Below, in pieces: positions 55,156 to 64,000 of a DNA stretch of 64,000 nt; position 1 is the first letter of the stretch; the number at the start of each line of letters is the position of its first letter. Made by a program: the position numbers and the translations under genes. The notes beneath the pieces were generated by a model that was not told where the DNA came from, searched no databases, and saw nothing but the letters and a program-made list of their open reading frames with translations. Where the stretch lies: contig NZ_JABEQN010000002.1 in the NCBI RefSeq assembly GCF_014174165.1, positions 124,001 through 188,000 on the forward strand. Direction: 5' to 3'. This stretch comes from Gluconacetobacter dulcium (GTDB lineage: Bacteria; Pseudomonadota; Alphaproteobacteria; Acetobacterales; Acetobacteraceae).

Positions 55156-57783
55156 ATGGCGGTGACAGGTCTGGCTGCGGTTCTTCTGGCGATCGCCGCG
55201 CTTCTGGTGGTCGTCAGCGCGGTTCAGCCGGTCGCAAGACGCCTGGAAATCTCGGAAACGGTGCTGCTGGCGCTGGCGGGAATCGTGCTGGGTGGCAGCG
55301 CCGACCTGGTGTTGCGGTCGTCCTATACCGAACTGTTCAACGGCGCGGCCGAGACCCTGCTGGATTTTCCGCTGAACAGTGAAGCCTTTCTGCTGATCTT
55401 CCTGCCCGCGCTGGTGTTTCAGGGGGCGCTGGCCATCGATGTGCGCCGTCTGGCGCATGAGACGGCGACCGTGCTGCTGCTGGCGGTGGTGGCGGTGGTG
55501 GTCTCGACCGCGACCATCGGGCTTGCGCTGTTTCCCTTTGCCGGGCTGCCGCTTTCGGTCTGCCTGCTGCTGGGGGCGATCGTGGCGACCACCGACCCGT
55601 CGGCGGTGGCGGGAATCTTTCGCGATATCGGGGCCAGCAGCCGGCTGACCCGTCTGGTCGAGGGGGAGGCGCTGCTGAACGACGCGGCGGCGATTTCGAT
55701 CTTCTCGCTGCTGCTGGCGGCCGTGACCTCGCATCACAGCATCGCGCCGGGCAGCGCCCTGCTGGAATTCCTGGTCTCGTTCATCGGCGCCATCGTCATG
55801 GGCGTGCTGTTCGGGCGGCTGACGCTGCTGATGATCACCACCATCGGCGCGGCGCCGGCGGCGGAGATTACGCTGACCGTGGCGCTGCCCTATATCGTCT
55901 ATATTCTCTGCGACGAGTTTCTGGGGTTCTCCGGCGTCGTGGCCGCCGCGTCGGCGGGGTTGACCATGTCGGTCTATGGACCTTCGACGTTTCGGCCGCA
56001 GACATGGCGCTTTCTCAACGAACTCTGGCAGCAGCTTGTGTTCTGGGCCGGGTCGCTGGTGTTCGTTCTGGCGTCGATGCTGGTGCCCCGGCTGCTGGTG
56101 GGCATGACGCGCTGGGATTGCGTGCTGATCCTGCTGGCGACGGGGGCCGGGCTGCTGGCGCGCGGCGCGGTGGTGTTCGGCCTGCTGCCGCTGCTGGCGG
56201 CCACGCGCCTGTCGCCGCCGGTGCCCACGCCCTTCAAGATCACGATGGTCTGGGGCGGGTTGCGGGGGGCGATCACGCTGGCGCTGGCGTTGGCGGTGAC
56301 CGAGAACCAGCATGTCTCGACCCCGGTCGCGCATTTCATCGGGATCATCGCGACCGGGTTCGTGCTGATTACGCTGTTCGTCAACGGCACCACGCTGCGG
56401 TATCTGGTGCTGTTCCTGAAGCTCGACCAGCTTTCGCCGATCGACCAGGCGTTGCGGCATCAGGTGCTGGGCATCGGGCTGGGCGAGGTGCGCGACCGCA
56501 CCAGCGAGGTCGCCGAGGAACTGGGCTTCTCCCGCGCGGTGTCGGACACCGTCATCAGCCAGCTTGGCCGGCAGGTGGAGGAAGAGGAGCAGGCCAATAC
56601 GTTCGACACCGCGTTGGGCGACCGGCAGAGGGTGACACTGGCGCTGATCGTGATCGCGAACCGCGAACGCTCGATCCTGCTGGACCTGTTCCGCATCCAG
56701 GGCCTGTCGCGCCCGGTGATGGAGACATTGCTACGCTCGGCCGAAGCGATGGTCGATGGTGCCCGGCTGGAGGGGCGTTTCGGCTATGTGCGCGCGCTGC
56801 GCCGGCGGCTGCGGCCGTCGCTGCGGTTCCGGCTGGCGCAGGCGATCCATCATGGCTTCCATTTCGACCAGCCGCTGATGTCGTGCATGACCGAGCGGTT
56901 CGAGATGCTGATGATCAGCTATTTCGTCTCGCTGTCGCTGATCCGCTTCATGCGCACGCGCATGGAGCCGACGCTGGGCAGCCGCATCGGCGAAATCGTC
57001 GGCGAGGTGCTGGAGCGGCAGCGCAAGCTGCTGAACGAGGCGTTGCATACGCTGCGGCTGCATTATCAGGGCTATTCGGAGGCGCTGGAAATGCGCCTGC
57101 TGCAACAGGTCTCGTTGCGGCTGGAAGGAGAGGAATATGACTCCCTTCTATCGGAGTCTCTGATCAGCGACGAATTGCACCGCGAACTTCATCGCGATGT
57201 CGAGCGGCGGCGCGGACATCTGGGTGCGCCGCTGGTCTTCGACATCAAGGCGGGGATCGAGGCGCGGATGCGCGCGCTGCCGGTTTTCCATGGCCTGTCG
57301 GATGAAGTGCTGCATGCGATCGCGCCGCAATTTTCTATCCATTTCACCTCGCCGGGCGAGCGGCTGTATCGGCGTGGGCGGCGGGTGCGAACCGTCTATT
57401 TCATCAGTGCCGGGCTGGCGGAAACCCATTTTCCCGAACATGACGTGCGGTTCGGGGCCGGCGATGTGATCGGGGCGGAGGAAGCCCTGTCGCGCATGCC
57501 GGCGCGGGCGGTGACGCGGTCGTTGCAGTTCGGCCAGTTCCTGACCATCAGCACGCGCCGTTTCCGCCGGCTGGTGGCCGAGTACCCCGACATTCTGGCC
57601 AACCTCGATGAACTGACGCGGGAGCGGCATACGACCGAACGCTCCGGCGTCGCGTTGCTGCCGGGCGACAGCGCCGTTGTGAGAGCGTCTGACGATGCGA
57701 TCGCGCTGGCGACGGCCGACCTGGCGGACGCGCTGCCCGAATCGGCCGACAGGCCGGACCATCAGCAGGGGCCGTCTCCCTGA
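55156..57783 (+). CDS. Na+/H+ antiporter (CPA1/NhaP type) with C-terminal cNMP-binding-like domain
   Basis: An 875-residue protein. Residues about 1-420 form the CPA1 exchanger with about 12 helices, e.g. LLLGAIVATTDPSAVAGIFRDIG and EGEALLNDAAAISIF, in which the paired acidic residues of the transport site are expected. A long helical linker follows (about 430-690). Residues about 700-840 (MRALPVFHGLSDEVLHAIAPQFSIHFTSPGERLYRRGRRVRTVYFISAGLAE by its VFHGLS and PGERLY landmarks) resemble a cyclic-nucleotide-binding fold. It probably exports Na+ or K+ under acid or salt stress. Confidence 0.85.
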   Translation: MAVTGLAAVLLAIAALLVVVSAVQPVARRLEISETVLLALAGIVLGGSADLVLRSSYTELFNGAAETLLDFPLNSEAFLLIFLPALVFQGALAIDVRRLAHETATVLLLAVVAVVVSTATIGLALFPFAGLPLSVCLLLGAIVATTDPSAVAGIFRDIGASSRLTRLVEGEALLNDAAAISIFSLLLAAVTSHHSIAPGSALLEFLVSFIGAIVMGVLFGRLTLLMITTIGAAPAAEITLTVALPYIVYILCDEFLGFSGVVAAASAGLTMSVYGPSTFRPQTWRFLNELWQQLVFWAGSLVFVLASMLVPRLLVGMTRWDCVLILLATGAGLLARGAVVFGLLPLLAATRLSPPVPTPFKITMVWGGLRGAITLALALAVTENQHVSTPVAHFIGIIATGFVLITLFVNGTTLRYLVLFLKLDQLSPIDQALRHQVLGIGLGEVRDRTSEVAEELGFSRAVSDTVISQLGRQVEEEEQANTFDTALGDRQRVTLALIVIANRERSILLDLFRIQGLSRPVMETLLRSAEAMVDGARLEGRFGYVRALRRRLRPSLRFRLAQAIHHGFHFDQPLMSCMTERFEMLMISYFVSLSLIRFMRTRMEPTLGSRIGEIVGEVLERQRKLLNEALHTLRLHYQGYSEALEMRLLQQVSLRLEGEEYDSLLSESLISDELHRELHRDVERRRGHLGAPLVFDIKAGIEARMRALPVFHGLSDEVLHAIAPQFSIHFTSPGERLYRRGRRVRTVYFISAGLAETHFPEHDVRFGAGDVIGAEEALSRMPARAVTRSLQFGQFLTISTRRFRRLVAEYPDILANLDELTRERHTTERSGVALLPGDSAVVRASDDAIALATADLADALPESADRPDHQQGPSP

Positions 57784-57894
57784 TTTCAAGGGATGCGGGG
57801 ATATGGTCGTTTCGATACTGTTCTGATGGCGGTGCGGCGGACTGGTGGGTAATCGCCAGTCCGTGCCCCGGTTTGTCTGGTCCGGAGGATTTGT

Positions 57895-58350
57895 ATGCTG
57901 ACATTGCAGGTAAACGGTACGGCGCATCAGGTGGATGTTCCCGATGACATGCCGCTGCTGTGGGTCCTGCGGGATGTGCTGGGGCTGCCGGGCACGAAGT
58001 TCGGTTGCGGGATCGGCCAGTGCGGGGCCTGCACCGTGCATGTCGACGGCAAGGCGGTCCGGGCCTGTTCGCTGCCGGCCTCGCTGGTGGGCCAGCGGCC
58101 GGTCACGACGATCGAGGGGCTGGCCGAGGACGAGGTGGCGGCGGAGGTGACGAAAGCCTGGCTGGAGATCGATGTCGTCCAGTGCGGCTATTGCCAGCCC
58201 GGCCAGATCATGGCGGCCATCGCGCTGCTGAAAAGCAATCTGCACCCCTCCGACGACGAGATCGATCAGGCGATGTCGGGCAATATCTGTCGCTGCGGTA
58301 CCTATCGGCGGATCAGGGCGGCCATTCGTAACGTGGCCGGAGCGGTTTGA
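57895..58350 (+). CDS. [2Fe-2S] small subunit of a molybdenum dehydrogenase
   Basis: A 151-residue ferredoxin-type protein with two [2Fe-2S] sites: [22 protein letters not shown] (plant-type) and the C-terminal CGYCQPGQ ... [12 protein letters not shown] pair. It passes electrons from the molybdenum subunit towards cytochrome c. It begins an operon with the large subunit (TGATG overlap) and a cytochrome c, the make-up of the membrane-bound aldehyde dehydrogenases and related isoquinoline oxidoreductase-type enzymes of acetic acid bacteria. Confidence 0.92.
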   Translation: MLTLQVNGTAHQVDVPDDMPLLWVLRDVLGLPGTKFGCGIGQCGACTVHVDGKAVRACSLPASLVGQRPVTTIEGLAEDEVAAEVTKAWLEIDVVQCGYCQPGQIMAAIALLKSNLHPSDDEIDQAMSGNICRCGTYRRIRAAIRNVAGAV

Positions 58351-60509
58351 TGGCGATGACGACGATTGCCGTTTCGCGCCGCCGGGCTTTGGCCGGGGCC
58401 GGCGGGTTGTTGATGGCGGTGGTGCTGCCGCGCGCGCGGTCGCGCGCGGCGACGGTGACGCGGATCGTGGAGGACCAGACCGGCCCGTTCGCGCCCAATG
58501 CCTTCGTGCGGATTGCGCCGGATGGCAGCATTACCCTGATCCTGCCGAATGTGGAGATGGGGCAGGGGATCTATACCGGCGAGGCGATGCTGATCGCCGA
58601 GGAACTGGATGTGGGGCTGGAGCAGATCCAGATCGAGGCCGCGCCGGCGGATGAGGCGTATGTCACCAAGGCGTTGGGGACGGAGGCCACCGGCGGCTCG
58701 ACTTCGACGATCGCGACCTGGAAGAGCCTGCGCGAGGCCGGCGCGGTGGCGCGGACGCTCTTGATCCGGGCGGCGGCCGATCGGTGGGTGGTCGAGCCGG
58801 CGTCGTGCCAGAGCGAGGCTGGCGTGGTGCGGCATGTGCCCACCGGGCGGACCCTGACTTATGGCGAGCTGGCGGTGGAGGCGGCGGCGCTGCCGGTTCC
58901 CTCCGGCCCGGTTGCGTTGCGCGCCCCCTCGACCTTTCGCCTGATCGGCCATGCCCAGCATCGGCTCGACGGGCCGGCGAAGGTGAACGGCACGGCGACC
59001 TTCGGCATCGACATCCAGCAGCCGGGCATGAAGATCGGCACCGTCGCGGCCTGCCCGGTGATGGGGGGTGTGCTGCTGCATGTCGATGACCGCGCGGCGC
59101 GGCAGGTGCCGGGCGTGCGGGAGGTGCTGACGATCGGCAATGCGGTCTGTGTGGTCGGCGACCATTACTGGGCGGCGCGCAAGGGGCTTGAGGCCCTGGC
59201 GATCACCTGGGATGAAGGCGTCAATGCCACCGTGTCCACCGGGACGGTCTATCGGCAATTGCATGAAGCGCTGCAAGGGCCGGCCATCGTCGCCAACACC
59301 AAGGGCGATGCCAGGATGGCCATCAGGGGGGCCGCGACGCGGGTCGAGGCCGTGTATCAGCAGCCGCTGCTGGCGCATGCGCCGATGGAGCCGATCAACT
59401 GCACGGTGCATGTGACACCCGAGCGATGCGATGTCTGGGTCGGGACCCAGGTGCCGATGCGCGCCCGCGATTCGGCGGCCGAGGTGACGGGCCTGCCGAA
59501 GGAAAAGGTCTTTCTGCACAACCAGTATATCGGTGGTGGCTTCGGGCGGCGGCTGGAGCATGAATATGTCACGCAGGCGGTGCAGTTTGCCCGCCAGGTG
59601 TCTTATCCGCTCAAGGTGATCTGGAGTCGCGAGGAGGATCTGACGATGGACCGGTACCGCCCGGCCTATGTCGATCATCTGGTCGGCGGGCTGGACGCCC
59701 ACGGGAAACTGGTCGGGCTGTCGCACCGCATCGTGGGGCCGGCGGTCGTTGCCCGCTGGGCGCCCGAGGCCCTGCTGCCGAATGGCGTGGATGACGATCT
59801 GCTGGTCGGCACCGTCGAGACGCCCTACGCCATCCCGGCCATGTTCCTGGATTACGCGCGGCGCGAGACGCCGGGCGTGGTGACGGCATGGTGGCGTGGG
59901 GTCGGCGGCACGCGCGGGGTCTTCGTCATCGAGAGCTTTATCGACGAACTGGCGGCCAGCGCGAAGGTCGATCCGGTGGCGTTCCGCCGCCGCATGACGG
60001 GGGACCGACCGCGTGCGCGCGCGGTTCTGGACCTCGCGGCCGAGAAGGCGGAATGGGGGACGACCTTGCCGGAGGGCGTCGGGCGCGGCGTGGCGCTGCA
60101 ATATGTCTTCGGGTCGTACCTCGCCACGGTCATGGAAGTCGAAATGTCGACGATGGGTACCGTGCGGGTGCGTCGTGCCGTGGTGGCCGTCGATTGCGGG
60201 CGGGTGGTCAATCCCGATCAGGTGGTGTCGCAGATCGAAGGGGGGCTGATCTTCGGCCTGAGTGCCGCACTGTTCAACGAGGTGACACTGGAAAACGGGC
60301 GGGTGCGGGAGAAGAACTTCAACACATACAGGGTCCTGCGGATGAACGAATCCCCCGCCATCGAGGTGCATCTGATCGACAGCACCGAGGACCCCGGCGG
60401 CATTGGCGAGACCGGAACCGCCGCGGCCGCGGCGGCTCTGGCCAATGCGATGGCCGCCGCGACCGGCCGCCGCTATCGCCGGTTGCCGCTGACGGGGCCG
60501 CAAGCATGA
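58350..60509 (+). CDS. Molybdopterin-binding large subunit, aldehyde dehydrogenase/isoquinoline oxidoreductase type
   Basis: A 719-residue protein of the xanthine dehydrogenase family. A twin-arginine-like signal (SRRRALAGAGGLLMAVVLP) points to periplasmic export. LPNVEMGQGIYTGEAML, GTEATGGSTST, YIGGGFGRRLEHEYV and GGIGETGTAAAAAALANA are cofactor-binding blocks, the last with the catalytic glutamate. Acetic acid bacteria use such enzymes to oxidise aldehydes or other periplasmic substrates to acids. The exact substrate is not determined by the sequence. It overlaps the cytochrome gene by 4 bases. Confidence 0.88.
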   Translation: MAMTTIAVSRRRALAGAGGLLMAVVLPRARSRAATVTRIVEDQTGPFAPNAFVRIAPDGSITLILPNVEMGQGIYTGEAMLIAEELDVGLEQIQIEAAPADEAYVTKALGTEATGGSTSTIATWKSLREAGAVARTLLIRAAADRWVVEPASCQSEAGVVRHVPTGRTLTYGELAVEAAALPVPSGPVALRAPSTFRLIGHAQHRLDGPAKVNGTATFGIDIQQPGMKIGTVAACPVMGGVLLHVDDRAARQVPGVREVLTIGNAVCVVGDHYWAARKGLEALAITWDEGVNATVSTGTVYRQLHEALQGPAIVANTKGDARMAIRGAATRVEAVYQQPLLAHAPMEPINCTVHVTPERCDVWVGTQVPMRARDSAAEVTGLPKEKVFLHNQYIGGGFGRRLEHEYVTQAVQFARQVSYPLKVIWSREEDLTMDRYRPAYVDHLVGGLDAHGKLVGLSHRIVGPAVVARWAPEALLPNGVDDDLLVGTVETPYAIPAMFLDYARRETPGVVTAWWRGVGGTRGVFVIESFIDELAASAKVDPVAFRRRMTGDRPRARAVLDLAAEKAEWGTTLPEGVGRGVALQYVFGSYLATVMEVEMSTMGTVRVRRAVVAVDCGRVVNPDQVVSQIEGGLIFGLSAALFNEVTLENGRVREKNFNTYRVLRMNESPAIEVHLIDSTEDPGGIGETGTAAAAAALANAMAAATGRRYRRLPLTGPQA

Positions 60510-61762
60510 GCCGTGCTTTCGTGATGCGCTTCGGGCGCCGGGTGGCCGGCGCGGCGGTGCTGGCCGGGATTGTGCTGGCGGGCACGGCGCAGGCGCAGGA
60601 TGCCGATCTGGTGCGGCGTGGCGCCTATCTGGAACAGGCGGCGGATTGCGAGGTCTGCCACACGAAGCCGGGGGGCGTGCCCTTCGCCGGGGGGCGCGCG
60701 TTCGACCTGCCGGGGATCGGCACCCTCTATGCGCCGAACATCACGCCCGATGCGGAGACCGGAATCGGGCGCTATACCGACGCGCAGTTCGATTCGGCCG
60801 TGCGGCGCGGCGTGGGGCCGGGATGGCGGCATCTTTATCCCGTCATGCCCTATGCGTCCTACGCGAAGATGACGGCGGAGGATGTCCGCGCCATTCGCGC
60901 CTATCTGATGAGCCTGCGCCCGGTCCATGCGCCGGCGCCGGCCAATCAGGTACGGTTTCCCTATAATATCCGCCTGGCGATGATCGGGTGGAACCTGCTC
61001 TATCGCCCGTCCGGCCCGCTGCCGGACGATCCGGCGCGGACGGCGGCCTGGAACCGGGGGCGCTATCTGGTCGAGGCGGCCGGTCATTGCGGCGAATGCC
61101 ATACGCCCCGGACCATGCTCCAGGCGCTATCGATGACGAAATCCTATGCCGGGGCCATGATCGATGGGTGGCTGGCCTATAATATCTCGTCGGATGTCGA
61201 TAGCGGCATTGGGGCGTGGAGCGATACGCAACTGGCGGCGTATCTCTCCACGGGCCATGCCGACGGGCGGGGGACGGCCGTCGGGCCGATGGCGGATGTG
61301 GTCAGTCACAGCCTGCGGTTTCTGACGCCCGAGGATGTCGCGGCGATGGTGACCTATCTGCGCAGCCTGCCGGCGCGGCGGTCGGACGAGACCATCGGGG
61401 TCGTTTCGCCCGAGACGCTGGCTCAACTGGCGCCGATCCACAGCAATGGCGAGCGGCTGTTTGCCGGGGCCTGCACCGGGTGCCATCTGACGGACGGGCA
61501 TGGACGGCAGGTCGATTTCGCCGCCCTGTGGGGGGCGCGCAGCCTGGGCGAGATCGACGGGCGGAATCTGGTCCGGACCATGGTCGAGGGAGGGACTCTG
61601 CAAACCGCGCATGGCGCGATGGTCATGCCGGCGTTCGGGCCGGAATATCGGAACCAGGATCTGGCCGACATCGCGAATTATGCCATCAGCCATTTCGGGA
61701 ATCGGGAGGGCCATGTGACGGCCCGGGATGTCGCGGTTGCTCGGGGGGGCGTTTCGCCCTGA
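60506..61762 (+). CDS. Tri-heme cytochrome c subunit of the dehydrogenase
   Basis: A 418-residue secreted cytochrome. A signal peptide (VAGAAVLAGIVLAGTAQAQ) is followed by three heme c sites: CEVCH (about residue 50), CGECH (about 197) and CTGCH (about 325). This is the electron-transfer subunit that passes electrons to ubiquinone in acetic acid bacterial dehydrogenases. The start overlaps the large-subunit stop (ATGA), so the three genes form a coupled operon. Confidence 0.92.
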   Translation: MSRAFVMRFGRRVAGAAVLAGIVLAGTAQAQDADLVRRGAYLEQAADCEVCHTKPGGVPFAGGRAFDLPGIGTLYAPNITPDAETGIGRYTDAQFDSAVRRGVGPGWRHLYPVMPYASYAKMTAEDVRAIRAYLMSLRPVHAPAPANQVRFPYNIRLAMIGWNLLYRPSGPLPDDPARTAAWNRGRYLVEAAGHCGECHTPRTMLQALSMTKSYAGAMIDGWLAYNISSDVDSGIGAWSDTQLAAYLSTGHADGRGTAVGPMADVVSHSLRFLTPEDVAAMVTYLRSLPARRSDETIGVVSPETLAQLAPIHSNGERLFAGACTGCHLTDGHGRQVDFAALWGARSLGEIDGRNLVRTMVEGGTLQTAHGAMVMPAFGPEYRNQDLADIANYAISHFGNREGHVTARDVAVARGGVSP

Positions 61763-61939
61763 GTGGGGGAGGCCACGAGGTTGCATGCCGGGCCTGCCAA
61801 TGCGCGGCGCCCGGCATAGCTTTCTGGTGCCGGCCAATGCGATACTGCATATCACGGGCGGCCGCGAAGCTGATGCTGTGCGGCGGTTCATCACTGGCGC
61901 TTTGAGACAGGCACCGCAGGAAAGGGAAAGACCGACCGA

Positions 61940-62014
61940 TGGTAGCGGCGGACGGATTTGAACCGCCGACCAAGGGATTATGATTCCCCTGCTCTACCGC
62001 TGAGCTACGCCGCC
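61940..62014 (-). tRNA. tRNA with anticodon CAT (tRNA-Met, elongator)
   Basis: On the reverse strand the acceptor GGCGGCG pairs with CGCCGCT (G-U at the first pair), the anticodon loop is ATCATAA (CAT), the T-arm is GCGGTTCAAATCCGT and CCA is encoded. The first-pair mismatch of initiator tRNA is absent, so elongator Met is likely. A CAT tRNA modified to read Ile is possible. Confidence 0.88.
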
Positions 62015-62032
62015 ATCGCGTCGGTGACGTGG

Positions 62033-62061
62033 GAAATATCGCCCCGTCCGGGCAAAGTCAA
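62033..62061 (-). promoter_or_regulatory. Promoter of the CAT tRNA
   Basis: On the reverse strand TTGACT (62061-62056) and TATTTC (62038-62033) are 17 bases apart and end 18 bases before the tRNA. This is a good sigma-70 match. Confidence 0.7.
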
Positions 62062-62188
62062 CCCACGGATGACGTTTGAAGTGAGGCTTCCCATCGTGGT
62101 TAAAGAAGCACCTCGTCCCCATTGATATGGCGCCATTCAGGCCATCGCCAGCCCGCGTCGCCCCCATGGAAAGAGTGAACCCGGATTC

Positions 62189-63361
62189 GTGAAAAACGCC
62201 TTTATCGACCTTCTGACCCAGATTCGTATCTCCTTTGACTGGTTGCCCGGCACCATGGCCTCGATTGTGGTGCTGTGCGCGGCCGTGCTGATGGCCGAGA
62301 TATGCAGTCGGATCATGACCAAGCTGGTCCTGCGCATTCCCGGACAGAAGAAGGGCGCGTTCATCCGGTTGTTCACGATGGCGATGCAGCGCCCGGCGCG
62401 GGTGATGCTGGCGATCGTCTTCGTGGCGACGGCGCTGCCGGCCTCGGGCTTTTCGTACCGCACCATGCAATGGGGCGGCCATGCGCTGCTGGTGCTGTTC
62501 GTGCTGATGGTGGGGTATGCCGCGATCGTGGCGATGCGCATTCTCTCCGATGCCTATCTGGCGCGCATTACCGGCACGGACGACCGTGACGATATCCTGC
62601 TGCGCACCCACATGACCCAGGTGCGCGTGCTGCGGCGCATGGCGGATATCCTGGTGGGACTGCTGACGGTCGGCTCGGCGTTGATGACGTTCGAATCGGT
62701 GCGGGAATATGGGCTGAGCCTGTTTGCCTCGGCGGGTGCGGCCTCGGTGGTTGTGGGCCTCGCCGCCCGGCCGCTGCTGACGAACCTGATCGCGGGCATG
62801 CAGATCGCCATGACGCAGCCGATCCGCATGGAAGACCTGATCATCATCAATGGCGACTGGGCGTGGGTGGAGGAAATCACCGCCACCTATGTCGTGCTGC
62901 GGGTGTGGGACTGGCGGCGGCATATCGTGCCGATTTCATGGTTCCTGGAAAATCCGTTCCAGAACTGGACCCATAATTCGGCGGCGCTGATCGGGGTGGT
63001 GTTTCTGTATGTCGATTTTCACGCGCCCATGGACCGTATCCGCGCGCGCCTGCGTGAGATCGTGCATGGCAGCGCGTTGTGGGACGGCAAGGTGTTCGAC
63101 GTTCAGGTGGCCGATTGCAGCGCCCATGTCATGACCATCCGGGTCATCGCCAGTGCGCGGTCGGCCTTGGTGAGCTGGGACCTGCGGTGCGAGATCCGCG
63201 AGAAGATCATCGTCTTCATGCGTGACGAATGTCCGGAGGCGCTGCCGCGCGAACGGTTGGCCCATGTCTCGTCCCTGGCGGGCCATGAGGCGCTGATGGT
63301 GGCGCCGCCGATCGACCGGCCGCCGCCGGGCGCCTATACCGGGCCGTCCGGTCCGGTATAG
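62189..63361 (+). CDS. MscS-type mechanosensitive channel
   Basis: A 390-residue membrane protein with about four or five hydrophobic helices, then the MscS core helix FASAGAASVVVGLAARPLLTNLIAGMQIAMTQPIRMEDL by its glycine/alanine-rich pore-lining segment, and WVEEITATYVVLRVWDWRRHIVPISWFLENPFQNW in the cytoplasmic beta domain. Such channels open on hypo-osmotic shock. The start is GTG 62189; the sequence begins KNAFIDLLTQIRISFDWLPG. Confidence 0.87.
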   Translation: MKNAFIDLLTQIRISFDWLPGTMASIVVLCAAVLMAEICSRIMTKLVLRIPGQKKGAFIRLFTMAMQRPARVMLAIVFVATALPASGFSYRTMQWGGHALLVLFVLMVGYAAIVAMRILSDAYLARITGTDDRDDILLRTHMTQVRVLRRMADILVGLLTVGSALMTFESVREYGLSLFASAGAASVVVGLAARPLLTNLIAGMQIAMTQPIRMEDLIIINGDWAWVEEITATYVVLRVWDWRRHIVPISWFLENPFQNWTHNSAALIGVVFLYVDFHAPMDRIRARLREIVHGSALWDGKVFDVQVADCSAHVMTIRVIASARSALVSWDLRCEIREKIIVFMRDECPEALPRERLAHVSSLAGHEALMVAPPIDRPPPGAYTGPSGPV

Positions 63362-63382
63362 GGCCTTCCGCCGGCTGCGCCG

Positions 63383-64000
63383 TCAGGCGCGGCGGCGGGT
63401 GGGGGCGCGTTCGTCGAACAGGTCGGAGAGTTCCTGCATCATCGTGCCGCCCAGTTCCTCGGCATCCGAGATCGTGACCGCGCGCCGGTAATAGCGCGTG
63501 ACATCATGGCCGATGCCGATGGCCACCAGTTCGACGCCGCTGCGATTTTCGATCTGGGCGATGACCTGGCGGAGATGCGTCTCCAGATACGAACCCGGAT
63601 TGACCGAGAGCGTGCTGTCATCGACCGGGGCGCCGTCGGAAATCACCATCAGGATCTTGCGGCTTTCCGGCCGACCCTGAAGGCGCTTCCATGCCCAGAG
63701 CAGGGCTTCGCCGTCGATATTTTCCTTCAGCAGGCCCTCGCGCAGCATCAGGCCCAGATTCTTGCGCGACCGGCGCCACGGCATGTCGGCCGATTTGTAG
63801 ATGATGTGCCGCAGGTCGTTCAGCCGGCCGGGATTGGGGGGCTTGCCCTGCGCCACCCAGCGTTCGCGGCTCTGGCCGCCTTTCCAGGCGCGGGTGGTGA
63901 AGCCGAGGACTTCGACCTTCACCGCGCACCGCTCCAGCGTGCGGGCCAGGATGTCGCCGCACATGGCGGCCACCGAAATGGGGCGGCCGCGCATCGAGCC
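63383..64000 (-). CDS. cobT: CobT-like VWA protein, C-terminal part (runs off the window)
   Basis: About 205 residues from the reverse strand: [25 protein letters not shown] opens the VWA/MIDAS domain (the DxSGS motif continues beyond base 64000), [17 protein letters not shown] supplies the second MIDAS aspartate, and [27 protein letters not shown] follows. This matches the C-terminus of CobT, which with CobS and CobN inserts cobalt in aerobic cobalamin synthesis. Only the C-terminal part is visible, and the gene extends off the right edge. Confidence 0.85.
   Translation of the reverse strand, partial: GSMRGRPISVAAMCGDILARTLERCAVKVEVLGFTTRAWKGGQSRERWVAQGKPPNPGRLNDLRHIIYKSADMPWRRSRKNLGLMLREGLLKENIDGEALLWAWKRLQGRPESRKILMVISDGAPVDDSTLSVNPGSYLETHLRQVIAQIENRSGVELVAIGIGHDVTRYYRRAVTISDAEELGGTMMQELSDLFDERAPTRRRA

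Overview
This is a 64 kb chromosomal window from a GC-rich alphaproteobacterium, almost certainly an acetic acid bacterium (Acetobacteraceae; Gluconacetobacter/Komagataeibacter-like, genus uncertain). The grounds are the dnaA-dnaN-recF-gyrB core with its neighbours, the pcm-tolC-valS order, the DUF6476-type protein beside rluD/rpoH, and a three-subunit molybdenum/[2Fe-2S]/tri-heme cytochrome c oxidoreductase typical of acetic acid bacterial periplasmic oxidations.

Layout. (1) 1-2040: end of rpoH, rluD, a small membrane protein and tRNA-Glu(TTC). (2) 2041-11715: an integrated mobilizable element of about 9.7 kb in the 3' end of tRNA-Glu, bounded by a perfect 47-bp repeat. It carries a tyrosine integrase, an excisionase-like HTH protein, an unknown protein coupled to an XRE/ImmA-type metallopeptidase, a serine resolvase with a res-like site, a small protein with an SSB-like acidic tail behind a double palindromic operator, a TraD-like protein, a MobA/MobL relaxase with an IncQ-like oriT, and a plasmid-type Rep protein. 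It looks like an integrated mobilizable plasmid; no type IV secretion genes are present. (3) 11989-26899: an exopolysaccharide locus of the Wzx/Wzy type: polymerase, flippase, Wza/GumB-like exporter, Wzz/GumC-like co-polymerase with a 5' frameshift, CpsD-like protein without the Walker A lysine, PAP2 phosphatase, several glycosyltransferases, a priming sugar transferase, and two coupled secreted proteins of unknown function. A roughly 417-bp MITE-like inverted-repeat element lies at the end of the polymerase gene. Codon use and GC are patchier than in the flanks, suggesting transfer.

(4) 27105-39178: housekeeping genes: tRNA-Cys, pcm, tolC, valS, msrA, a NitT/TauT-type ABC transporter without a binding protein, dut, coaBC and ubiE. 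(5) 39208-47339: mutM, rpsT, dnaA, dnaN, recF and gyrB. (6) 47380-54995: a DUF3108 protein, gph, glmU-glmS (UDP-GlcNAc supply for wall and polysaccharide) and thiO-thiS-thiG-thiE (thiamine). (7) 55156-64000: a large Na+/H+ antiporter with a cyclic-nucleotide-binding-like tail, the Mo/FeS/cytochrome c dehydrogenase operon, tRNA-Met(CAT), an MscS-type channel, and the C-terminal part of a CobT-like VWA protein.

The best candidates for undescribed biology are in the integrated element (the unknown gene coupled to the XRE/ImmA protein; the SSB-tail protein with its tandem operator; the hairpin over the integrase ribosome binding site) and in the polysaccharide locus (the paired secreted proteins, one with a duplicated four-cysteine module, and the homopolymer frameshift in the co-polymerase gene).
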